Origin: Citreicella sp. C3M06
Lineage (GTDB): Bacteria > Pseudomonadota > Alphaproteobacteria > Rhodobacterales > Rhodobacteraceae
Length of the DNA: 64,000 nucleotides
Direction of reading: 5' to 3'
NCBI RefSeq assembly: GCF_018860705.1
Contig: NZ_JAHKQA010000090.1
Location: 35,971-99,970 of the forward strand
Under the pieces are notes generated by a model. It made no database searches. It worked only from the letters and a program-made list of their open reading frames with translations, and was not told the origin of the DNA. A program made the translations under genes and the position numbers. Below, piece by piece: positions 9,329 to 17,053 of the stretch (the first letter of the stretch is position 1; every line of letters begins with the position of its first letter).

Positions 9329-9892
9329 ATGTTTTTCAAGACCACCGCTGTCGCCGCACTTGCCTCCGCCACCTTTGCCGCCCCGCTGCTGGCCGCCGAT
9401 CCGATGGATAACCCGATGGTCGGGGGCGCGGCGATGTATGCCGACAAGACCATCGTCGAGAACGCCCTGAACTCGGCCGATCACACCACGCTGGTGGCGG
9501 CTGTCAAGCAGGCCGGGCTGGTCGACACGCTCAGCGGCGAAGGCCCGTTCACCGTGTTCGCCCCCACCAACGACGCCTTCGCGATGATCTCGGAGGACAG
9601 CCTGTCGCAGCTGATGATGGACGAGAACAAGGCGCAGCTTGCCAAGATCCTTACCTGCCACGTGGTGGCGGCCTCGGCCATGTCCGATGCCATCGCTGGC
9701 ATGATCGCCGATGACGGCGGCGTCCACCCGGTGCCGACTGTCGGCGGCTGCACGCTTCAGGCCAAGATGGACGGCGCCAAGATCGAGCTGACCGACGAGC
9801 AGGGCCGCACCGCCACCGTCACCATTGCTGACGTGCGCCAGTCGAACGGCGTGATCCACGTCATCGACCGGGTGCTGCTGCCCGCGATGTAA
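9329..9892 (+). CDS. Secreted fasciclin (FAS1) domain protein
   Basis: A 187-residue exported protein. It has a signal peptide ending AAPLLAADP, then one FAS1 domain with the two family boxes: [18 protein letters not shown] and, near the end, [18 protein letters not shown]1 proteins mediate adhesion or surface interactions; a periplasmic or surface location is inferred. The start at 9329 (MFFKTTAV) is chosen because it puts the signal peptide at the N-terminus, and an in-frame upstream extension adds a non-signal leader. A strong terminator follows. Confidence 0.92.
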   Translation: MFFKTTAVAALASATFAAPLLAADPMDNPMVGGAAMYADKTIVENALNSADHTTLVAAVKQAGLVDTLSGEGPFTVFAPTNDAFAMISEDSLSQLMMDENKAQLAKILTCHVVAASAMSDAIAGMIADDGGVHPVPTVGGCTLQAKMDGAKIELTDEQGRTATVTIADVRQSNGVIHVIDRVLLPAM

Positions 9893-9944
9893 GCCCACCG
9901 CAAACAGGGCCGCGTTGAAACGCCCCCTCCTTGCGCGGCTCTGG

Positions 9945-9977
9945 CCCCCGGCGAGCAGATGCTTGCCGGGGGTTTTT
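9945..9977 (+). terminator. Rho-independent terminator after the fasciclin gene
   Basis: CCCCCGGCGAGC (9945-9956) pairs with GCTTGCCGGGGG (9961-9972) through one G-T wobble, with a 4-base loop, followed by five T residues. It lies 52 bases after the stop. Confidence 0.93.
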
Positions 9978-10097
9978 CATGCGCCGCGCCAGCCGTGCAG
10001 AAACCGGTTGAGAAATGCCGCGATCCGGTCTAAAGGGACGCTCTTACGCGGGGTGACAGCCTTGGAGGCACCCTGCCCTTATATATGGAGATACAAC

Positions 10098-10715
10098 ATG
10101 GCTGGTGAGATTCCTGATCTCGAAGCTCTGGAACGGCCGGGGACGGGCAAGGGCGCCGCTCGGCAGGTACGCCGCGATGGCATGGTTCCGGGCATTGTTT
10201 TTGGCGGCGAAGCCGAACCGCTTGCGGTTCAGATGCCGTTCAACGTGCTGCTCAAGCGCCTCAAGCAGGGTCGCTTCAAGTCGACGCTGTTCAACCTCAA
10301 GGTTGAAGGCCACGAAGACGTGCGCGTGATCTGCCGCGACGTGCAGCGCGATGTCGTCAAAGACCTGCCCACCCACTTCGACCTGATGCGCCTGCGCCGC
10401 ACCAGCCGGATCAACCTGTTCATCCACGTCGATTTCATCAACGTGGAAACGGCCCCCGGCATCAAGAAGGGCGGCGTGCTGACCATCGTGCGTCAGGAAG
10501 TCGAACTGAACGTGCTGGCCGGTGACATCCCCGACCACATCACCGTCGACCTCGCCGGCCGCCAGATCGGCGACGTGATCCACATCTCCGATGTGGTGCT
10601 GCCGGAAGGCGCCAAGCCGACCATCGACCGTGATTTCGTCATCGCCAACATCTCGGCGCCGCGCGGCCTGAAGGCAGCGGATGATGAAGAAGGCGAAGAA
10701 GCCACCGAGGAGTAA
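10098..10715 (+). CDS. rplY: 50S ribosomal protein L25/general stress protein Ctc
   Basis: A 205-residue long-form L25 with an N-terminal 5S-rRNA-binding L25 domain (about 1-95) and a C-terminal TL5/Ctc beta domain. Typical segments are [23 protein letters not shown] and, later, HVDFINVE and [20 protein letters not shown]. The acidic tail [11 protein letters not shown] is usual for alphaproteobacterial forms. The start at 10098 ([10 protein letters not shown]) follows a TGGAGATACAAC site; reading further upstream would cross a terminator-rich gap. The pth gene that often follows L25 is absent here. Confidence 0.96.
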   Translation: MAGEIPDLEALERPGTGKGAARQVRRDGMVPGIVFGGEAEPLAVQMPFNVLLKRLKQGRFKSTLFNLKVEGHEDVRVICRDVQRDVVKDLPTHFDLMRLRRTSRINLFIHVDFINVETAPGIKKGGVLTIVRQEVELNVLAGDIPDHITVDLAGRQIGDVIHISDVVLPEGAKPTIDRDFVIANISAPRGLKAADDEEGEEATEE

Positions 10716-10737
10716 TCCTCCCACGCTATCGACTGGA

Positions 10738-10770
10738 ACGGCCCTGCCATTGGCGGGGCCGTTTTCGTTT
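10738..10770 (+). terminator. Rho-independent terminator after rplY
   Basis: ACGGCCCTGCC (10738-10748) and GGCGGGGCCGT (10752-10762) form an 11-bp stem with one wobble and an ATT loop, followed by TTTTCGTTT. Confidence 0.93.
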
Positions 10771-10937
10771 CTGCGCCTTGGTAAGCCCCGCGCCTCCCGC
10801 GAAAAAGCGCCGCTTGTGCCACATTCGCGGCCAAAGCCTGCCCGATTGCCCCTGTAACCCTGCTGAACAACGCGCATCTGTCCGGCATTTTGCCGCCGGA
10901 TCGCTGCCGATACACGCAGCCGGAAAAGGGCACGGGA

Positions 10938-11951
10938 ATGAAGGATTACGCAGCCCCCGTCGCGGGCGATTACGCCGATGGCCTTGGCCTTCTCGACGCG
11001 TTTGCAGGCCGCGCGCGGCGCGCCGAGCCAGATCCGCAAATCGCGGTGATCCTGCCCTGCCACAACGAGGCCGCCGCCATTGCCCAGACCGTGCAGCAGT
11101 TCCGCGCGGCGCTGCCGCAGGCGCGGATTTATGTCTATGACAACAACTCCACCGACGATACCGCCCGCATTGCCCGCGACGCCGGGGCCATCGTTCGCTT
11201 CGAGCCGCGCAAGGGCAAGGGCAACGTGGTGCGCCGCATGTTCGCCGATGTCGAAGCCGACATCTATGTCATGGCCGATGGCGATGCGACCTATCACGCG
11301 GCCTCGGCCCCCGCGATGATCTCCATGCTGATGGACGGCAAGCTCGATATGGTGAACGGCGCGCGGATCAGCACCGACGCCGCCGCCTATCGCGCCGGGC
11401 ACAAATTCGGCAACAGGCTGCTGAGTGGCCTCGTGCAGACCCTGTTCGCGCGCGATTTCAACGACATGCTGTCAGGCTACCGGGTGTTTTCGCGCCGCTT
11501 CGTCAAAAGCTTTCCCGCCCTCAGCCAAGGGTTCGAGATCGAAACCGAACTGACGGTGCATTCGCTGCAACTGCGGATGCCCGCCGGAGAAGTGCCGACC
11601 CCCTATTCCGCCCGCCCCGAGAACAGCAATTCCAAACTGAGTACCTATCGCGATGGCTGGCGCATCCTGCGGATGATCGGCCTGCTGGTGAAAGAGGAAA
11701 AGCCGCTGCAGTTCTTTGCCGGGCTCGCCGGGCTGATGGCACTGCCCTCGCTGGCGGTGTTTGCGTCGATCTTTGCCGAGTTCATGGAAACCGGGCTGGT
11801 GGCGCGCTTTCCCTCGCTGTTCGTGTCGCTGACCGGCATTGGGCTGGCGGCGCTGTCGCTGGTCTGCGCGGTGATCCTAGAAACCGTGGCGCGCGGACGA
11901 CGCGAGGCGCGCTACATGACCTATCTTCAGATCCCCGGCCCTCGGGGCTGA
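10938..11951 (+). CDS. GtrB-like family 2 glycosyltransferase (polyprenyl-phosphate type)
   Basis: A 337-residue protein. Residues about 30-240 form a GT-A fold: AVILPCHNEAAAIAQTV, YDNNSTDDT, and the metal-binding VMADGDATYH. Two hydrophobic helices close the protein, at LAGLMALPSLAVFASI and LTGIGLAALSLVCAVIL. This layout matches GtrB/DPM-like enzymes that load a sugar onto a polyprenyl phosphate at the inner membrane. The start at 10938 gives the shortest leader before the domain. A GtrA-like flippase and a GT-C-like membrane protein follow, which supports a lipid-linked sugar role. Confidence 0.85.
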   Translation: MKDYAAPVAGDYADGLGLLDAFAGRARRAEPDPQIAVILPCHNEAAAIAQTVQQFRAALPQARIYVYDNNSTDDTARIARDAGAIVRFEPRKGKGNVVRRMFADVEADIYVMADGDATYHAASAPAMISMLMDGKLDMVNGARISTDAAAYRAGHKFGNRLLSGLVQTLFARDFNDMLSGYRVFSRRFVKSFPALSQGFEIETELTVHSLQLRMPAGEVPTPYSARPENSNSKLSTYRDGWRILRMIGLLVKEEKPLQFFAGLAGLMALPSLAVFASIFAEFMETGLVARFPSLFVSLTGIGLAALSLVCAVILETVARGRREARYMTYLQIPGPRG

Positions 11952-11974
11952 GGGCTGCGGGGGCGGCCATGACA

Positions 11975-12376
11975 TCAGCGGTTCAGAACATGTCGCGCCG
12001 AGAGGAAATTGGCGATCATCCCTGCCGCCGTGGCGGGGATCAGCGCCAGCACCGGCCAGCCCTGCGCCAGCGGCGCGGCGGCCAGCACCGCCACGAACAC
12101 CGCGTAGTTGATGCCAAGCCCCAGCGCCATCGCCGCGAGGTAGTGCAGGAATTCGCGCACCCCCGGCGCGGCGCTTGTGCGGAAGGTCAGCTTGCGGTTC
12201 ACCGCCCATGTGAGCAGCACGGCCACAAGGAAAGACGGCACCCGTGCCAGCGCCGGGGGCAGCCCGGCCATGGTGCCCAGCGTCAAAACCGCAGCGTCGG
12301 CCACAAACCCCAGCCCGCCCGCCACGAGGAAACCGCCAAGATGGCGGCGGGTCTCGGCGGGGTCTTGGCGGGGCAT
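11975..12376 (-). CDS. GtrA-like membrane protein (putative lipid-linked sugar flippase)
   Basis: A 133-residue protein with four hydrophobic helices spanning almost the whole length. Family features are FLVAGGLGFVADAAVL in helix 1 and WAVNRKLTFRT after helix 2. GtrA proteins are proposed to flip polyprenyl-phosphate sugars across the inner membrane for surface-glycan decoration. The start at 12376 (MPRQDPAETRRH) is the last ATG before helix 1; an extension to 12493 lacks family similarity. It sits convergent to the GtrB-like gene and divergent from the GT-C-like gene. Confidence 0.85.
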   Translation of the reverse strand: MPRQDPAETRRHLGGFLVAGGLGFVADAAVLTLGTMAGLPPALARVPSFLVAVLLTWAVNRKLTFRTSAAPGVREFLHYLAAMALGLGINYAVFVAVLAAAPLAQGWPVLALIPATAAGMIANFLSARHVLNR

Positions 12377-12504
12377 GGTCGGAACCTTCGGGTTGATGCG
12401 CTCCTCTTGATGGACGCAGCCTGCCGCCGTGATCAAGCCCCCATTGCGCCGCTGTGGCGCGGCGAACACCATGCCAACGACGGCAACAAGCAAGAGCAGT
12501 CCAG

Positions 12505-14301
12505 ATGACCCAGGCGCGCCAAGCCCCCAGCCCGATGCGATGGATTCCCGTCGCTGTCTTTGCCTATCTTTTCTTGATGAGCGTAAGCAGGGCCAAGGGC
12601 CTGCCGGATTTCATGTTCGACATGTACAATGATTCCGCCCTGCGTCTGGTCGAGGTGCGCGATCTGCTGAACGGCAAGCCATGGTTCGATCTGACGCAGC
12701 CAAGGCTTGGCCTCGATGGCGGCTTCGAGATGCACTGGTCGCGGCTGGTCGATGCACCGATTGCAGGGCTGATCCTGCTGTTCGATCTGGTCACCACGCG
12801 GGCGCAGGCGGAATATCTGGCGATCTTCTGCTGGCCGCTGATCCTGCTGGCGCTGACCATGTGGCTGGTGGGGCGCATTGCCGCAACGCTGGGCGGGCGC
12901 AACGCTGCGCCCTTTGCCGCCGCGCTGGCCGGGTTCATGCTGTGGCTGGAGGTGCGCTTTCTGCCGGGGTCCATCGACCATCACAACGTGCAGATCGCGC
13001 TGTTCTTGACGATGTTGCTGGGCATTCTCGGGCGCCGCGAAAACCGCTGGCTGCCGGTGTTGGCGGGGGTCGCGCTGGCCGCGTCGCTTGCCGTCGGTGT
13101 CGAGACGCTGCCGCTGCTGGCGATGGGCACGCTGGGGCTGGCCGGGTTCTGGCTGGCGCTTGGCGCGCCGGAACGTGCGCCGGTGCTGGGCTTTGCCGCC
13201 GGGGGCATCGGCGGGCTGCTGGTGCTGTTTGTGGCCCTCGCCCCGGCCTCGGCCTACCGGGGGGGATTTTGCGACGCGCTGTCGATCGACCTCGCGGTGC
13301 CGGTTGCGTTGGGGCTTGGCGCGATGGCGCTGGCGGCGCTGACGGTGTCGGGGCGCGGGCTGGCACTGCGCGGCGCGGTGCTGGGCGCGCTATTCGCCGG
13401 GGTTGCCGGGGGGACGCTGGCGGCGCTGCCCTCTTGCCTGCACAACCCGCTGGACGCGCTCGACCCATATCTTGCGCAGCATTGGCTGGCCTTCGTCACC
13501 GAGGCGCGCGGGCTTGACGACCTCCTACGCAGCTCTGGCCTGCTGTTCCTCTATGGCTACTATCTGGTTGGCCTCGCGACAGTCATCCTGTCGGCGTGGT
13601 TTGCCTGGAACCAGCGCAGCGCCAGCTGGCTGTTGATGACACTGCTGCTGATCGGCGCGCTGGCGCTGACAATCTACCAGCTGCGCGGCGCATCGGCGCT
13701 GCTGACGCTCTGCGCGCCGGTGCTTGGCGTGCTGATCACCCGGCTGCACCAGATCTGGCAACGCGACCGCCGCCCGATCGCCGCGCTTGCGGCCTTTGCC
13801 TGCTTTCTGCTCGCGGTGCCGATGACATGGGGCGAGATTCTGGACGGCACCGAACGGGTGATCAGTCAGGTTGCAGGCCCGGCCCATGCCGCCACCTCTG
13901 CGAAAACCGACACGCGCGCCTGTTTCACCGCCAAGTCCACCGCTGCGCTGGCGGCGCTGCCGACGGGCGTGGTGTCGGCACCGTCGAACCTTGGCACGCA
14001 GATCCTATTGCACAGCGCGCACCGGACCTTGTCGGCCCCCTATCACCGCAATCAGGGCGGAATGCGCCGCCAGCTCGAGATCACTCTGGCGCAGTCCCCG
14101 GCAGAGGCCCACAGCCTGCTGACCGAGACCGGCATCGACTATCTGGTGTTGTGCCCGGACGACCCCGAACTGGTCTCGCTGCACCGTCACGGCTATTCGG
14201 GCTTTGGCTACGATGTGGAACGGGGCGCGGTTCCGGCGTTTCTGGACCCGGTTGCGCATGGCGATTCCGAAAGCGGGCTGCTGATCTTCCGCGTTCGTTA
14301 A
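12505..14301 (+). CDS. Large polytopic membrane protein, GT-C-like glycosyltransferase candidate
   Basis: A 598-residue protein with about a dozen hydrophobic segments over residues 10-460 and a soluble C-terminal domain of about 150 residues (from near TDTRACFTAKST). The first periplasmic loop carries YNDSALRLVEVRDLLNGKPW and GFEMHWSRLVDAPIAG, and a later loop carries PGSIDHHNVQIAL. An acidic first loop and a DHH loop recall GT-C/STT3-type enzymes, but I cannot prove the fold. With GtrA- and GtrB-like genes beside it, it could be the third, transfer component. The start at 12505 leaves a short leader before helix 1. Stops overlap the DUF2235 gene. Confidence 0.65.
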   Translation: MTQARQAPSPMRWIPVAVFAYLFLMSVSRAKGLPDFMFDMYNDSALRLVEVRDLLNGKPWFDLTQPRLGLDGGFEMHWSRLVDAPIAGLILLFDLVTTRAQAEYLAIFCWPLILLALTMWLVGRIAATLGGRNAAPFAAALAGFMLWLEVRFLPGSIDHHNVQIALFLTMLLGILGRRENRWLPVLAGVALAASLAVGVETLPLLAMGTLGLAGFWLALGAPERAPVLGFAAGGIGGLLVLFVALAPASAYRGGFCDALSIDLAVPVALGLGAMALAALTVSGRGLALRGAVLGALFAGVAGGTLAALPSCLHNPLDALDPYLAQHWLAFVTEARGLDDLLRSSGLLFLYGYYLVGLATVILSAWFAWNQRSASWLLMTLLLIGALALTIYQLRGASALLTLCAPVLGVLITRLHQIWQRDRRPIAALAAFACFLLAVPMTWGEILDGTERVISQVAGPAHAATSAKTDTRACFTAKSTAALAALPTGVVSAPSNLGTQILLHSAHRTLSAPYHRNQGGMRRQLEITLAQSPAEAHSLLTETGIDYLVLCPDDPELVSLHRHGYSGFGYDVERGAVPAFLDPVAHGDSESGLLIFRVR

Positions 14302-15806
14302 AGCCGCGTAACGCTCAGCGACACCTTGCCGCGATTGTTGAAATAAGCGCCCCAGACGTCATTGGCGAAACAATAGAGGTAGCCGCTGCTGCGCGGGGTC
14401 AGCGTGCCCCCGGCGCCGATGGCCAGCGTCTCATGCGGGCAGATCCGCCCGCGCGTCTCGCTAGCGCCCTGCCCGCTGGCGACGATTCCGACCAGCGACA
14501 TCCACGGCAGCGCCTCGGCCCGGCGCGCCGCCCAGACCACGGCGCTGCCATTGCCCGGCTTGCGACGGAGCCAACCCTGAAGCTTTGATGCCGGCGCCGC
14601 CGCAAGCCAGAGCGCCTTGCCAAGGTGCAGACCGGGTTTCGGCCCGGCAGCGCTGCAGCGGATACCGGCGTCGAGCCATTCGCCGTCGGCCTCGAAACGA
14701 TAGCGTTCCCCGGCCTGCAGCCAGATCCCGGTCGCATTCCAGCGGCTGCGCGCAAACACATCGAGGCGCACCGCCTGCCCCGGCGCCAGCGCCGTCTCGG
14801 GCCAGTATCCCGCCTGATCAAGCGGCGGTGTCAGGCGCCGCGCCGCCACGCCGGGATGCACCGCCTCGCTCTCCTCCGCCAGCCGGGGCACCGCGCGTGG
14901 CCGCCGACGCCCGAGCAGCGCAAACACCCCGCGCACCGAGCGATGCATCACCCCGCGCGGGTCCGGCGCGATCTGCTCGAGCGCAGAGGGCGCAAACCCC
15001 AGCCCGCAGCCCGCCGCCTCGTCGATCATCCAGCGCAGCGCGATGTCGCCCAGCCCACGTTCGCGGTAGCCGCCGCCAATGTCGGAATGCACCCCTGCAA
15101 ACCAGACCTGCCGGATATCGCGCCCCGCACCGTGACCCTGCCACAGCGTCGGCGCAAAGCTCTGCCGCCGCTCGTCGATGGCCAGCGCGTGGCGCGCAGT
15201 TGCAACATTCTCGCCCAGCCAAGTGTCGTGAAAACGCAGCCGCCCCACCCGGCCCAGCAGGTTGATGCCGAAATCCTGCGGAATACCCAGCGCACCGACG
15301 GTATCCCACACGCCAAGAAAGCGGATCGGCACATCACGGTGGCAGGGCACGGCGCTGTCAAACGGCGCATCCGCCGACAGCTTACGGTAGGCGGCATAGA
15401 CCGTATCCACCCGCTCCCACCGCTGCGCCTCATCTTGCACACCCGACAGATCGACAAGCCCGCAGCGCCCGATCATCCCGGCAAGGCTGCGCACCGCGTA
15501 AGCCCCGCGCGAAAAGCCGAACAGAAAGATCTCGTCCCCCGGTTGCCAGCGGGTGGCAAGCCAGTAAAAGGCGCTCTTGATGTCCTCGCCCAGCCCGATG
15601 CCCAGACCACCCTCGGCGGCGCGGCGCAGCGGCCCGCCGGAAGTGCCCACGCCCAGCCGGTAGTAGCTGTCTTGCGCCTGCCCATCAGCCCCCGCGGCGG
15701 CAAGACAGGCCCGCAGCCGCACAACGTTTGTGGGCGAGGGCAGCCCGAGCGCCTCCTGCCCCGGACTGTTCCAGGTTCCGTCGCAACACACCACCAGCCT
15801 TGCCAT
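14298..15806 (-). CDS. DUF2235 alpha/beta-hydrolase domain protein
   Basis: A 502-residue protein. It opens MARLVVCCDGTWNSPG, the DUF2235 N-terminus, and carries the nucleophile elbow FLFGFSRGAYAVRSLAGMIG with the G-x-S-R-G-A serine, then FAGVHSDIGGGY with a His-Asp pair. The last about 170 residues form an extra region unlike the core. Relatives include the Tle1 phospholipase effectors of type VI secretion and fungal enzymes of unknown role. No T6SS gene is nearby, so an effector role is not claimed. The start at 15806 is set by the conserved N-terminus. Confidence 0.85.
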   Translation of the reverse strand: MARLVVCCDGTWNSPGQEALGLPSPTNVVRLRACLAAAGADGQAQDSYYRLGVGTSGGPLRRAAEGGLGIGLGEDIKSAFYWLATRWQPGDEIFLFGFSRGAYAVRSLAGMIGRCGLVDLSGVQDEAQRWERVDTVYAAYRKLSADAPFDSAVPCHRDVPIRFLGVWDTVGALGIPQDFGINLLGRVGRLRFHDTWLGENVATARHALAIDERRQSFAPTLWQGHGAGRDIRQVWFAGVHSDIGGGYRERGLGDIALRWMIDEAAGCGLGFAPSALEQIAPDPRGVMHRSVRGVFALLGRRRPRAVPRLAEESEAVHPGVAARRLTPPLDQAGYWPETALAPGQAVRLDVFARSRWNATGIWLQAGERYRFEADGEWLDAGIRCSAAGPKPGLHLGKALWLAAAPASKLQGWLRRKPGNGSAVVWAARRAEALPWMSLVGIVASGQGASETRGRICPHETLAIGAGGTLTPRSSGYLYCFANDVWGAYFNNRGKVSLSVTRL

Positions 15807-15966
15807 TCCCGCCCCTCCACCATGAACACGCGATGGATGCTGACGGATAGGGTACACACGTCAAGGTGGAAACGCCCTTGCGCGCAATGCAAACCCGCTG
15901 GCATCGCCGAGACTGGCCAGAGGCTCAGGTCAGGCGGGTGCCTGACGCGCCCGCCCGAACCATGGC

Positions 15967-17022
15967 TCAAAGGTTTTCTTCGACGATGCGCCAAGCGTTT
16001 TCGGCCCGCACCCGCGCCAGATGCCCCAGCTTGAGCGCCTTTTGCGACGAGGCGTTGCCGTCAAGCCCGCGCTTATAGACGCCCTGAATGATCGCGGCGC
16101 TGCGAAAGAAAGAAAACACTACGAAAAACAAGTGGTTGTCGACAGACTCTCGGCCCGAATAGCGGCAGTAAAGGTCAAGGAATTCCGCCTCGGTCGGGAT
16201 GCCCAAGCTTTGAAAATCCAGCCCCTTGAACTGCCCGGTGGGCAAGTTGTCGGCGTGGTAATTGGCGCAGACATAGCCCAGATCGGCCAACGGGTGACCA
16301 AGAGTGCACAGCTCCCAGTCGAGCAGCGCGATCACCTCAGGAGAGCCCGCCGCCACGATGGCATTGCCGGGGCGGAAGTCACCGTGCACGATGGCCGCCT
16401 GGTCATCCTCTGGCAGGTTGGCGGGCAGCCAGTCCATCAGCTTGTTCATTGCGGTGATGGTCTCGGTTTCCGTCGCCTTGTACTGCTTGCTCCAACGCGC
16501 CACTTGACGCGACAGATAGCCCTGAGGTCGGCCGAAATCACCCAAGCCCACGGCCTCGGGGCGAACCGCATGCAGCGACGCCAATGCCTTGATGAAACTG
16601 TCGTAAAAGGCGCGCCGCTCTGGCGGTGTCAGCCCCGGCAGGCTGGGATCGTGAAACACCCGACCCTCGACCATTTCCATGACGTAGAAGTCGGTTCCGA
16701 TCACCGAAGCATCGGTGCACAGGTGCAGCATTTTCGGCACCGGAACCGGGGTGTCGCGCAGCGCGTGCATCACCCGGTATTCCCGGTCCACCGCGTGGGC
16801 CGACGGCAGAAGCGTTCCCGGCGGCTTCTTGCGCAGGACGTATCTGCGCCCCCCCGCGACCAGCTGATAGGTCGGGTTGCTTTGCCCGGCGTTGAACTGG
16901 CGCACCGTCAAGTCGCCGGAAAAGCCCGGCAAATGATCCGCCAGATAGGTTCGCAGAGCGTTTTCATCGAAACTGAGCGCCTCACTGACGTCGATCAGGG
17001 GCGGGCCGCCGTTCTCACTCAT
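15967..17022 (-). CDS. ACAD10/11-like phosphotransferase family protein
   Basis: A 351-residue kinase-like protein of the aminoglycoside-phosphotransferase fold. Visible are RQFNAGQSNPTYQL (nucleotide loop), the lysine in YVLRKKPPG, the catalytic IVHGDFRPGNAIV and the metal-binding VIALLDWELCTLGHP. This subgroup matches the kinase domain of ACAD10/ACAD11, which phosphorylates 4-hydroxyacyl-CoAs to allow their breakdown. Its place next to beta-oxidation genes fits that role, although the exact acyl substrate is unknown. It is the last gene of the minus-strand catabolic run, 31 bases after the fadB-like gene. Confidence 0.88.
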   Translation of the reverse strand: MSENGGPPLIDVSEALSFDENALRTYLADHLPGFSGDLTVRQFNAGQSNPTYQLVAGGRRYVLRKKPPGTLLPSAHAVDREYRVMHALRDTPVPVPKMLHLCTDASVIGTDFYVMEMVEGRVFHDPSLPGLTPPERRAFYDSFIKALASLHAVRPEAVGLGDFGRPQGYLSRQVARWSKQYKATETETITAMNKLMDWLPANLPEDDQAAIVHGDFRPGNAIVAAGSPEVIALLDWELCTLGHPLADLGYVCANYHADNLPTGQFKGLDFQSLGIPTEAEFLDLYCRYSGRESVDNHLFFVVFSFFRSAAIIQGVYKRGLDGNASSQKALKLGHLARVRAENAWRIVEENL

Positions 17023-17053
17023 GGGGTGGGTCCTTTTATGTTGTCCGTCCGGC

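Noticed and set aside
14298..15806. Type VI secretion effector
   Set aside because: The DUF2235 domain is shared with Tle1 effectors, but no VgrG, PAAR, Hcp or immunity gene is adjacent.
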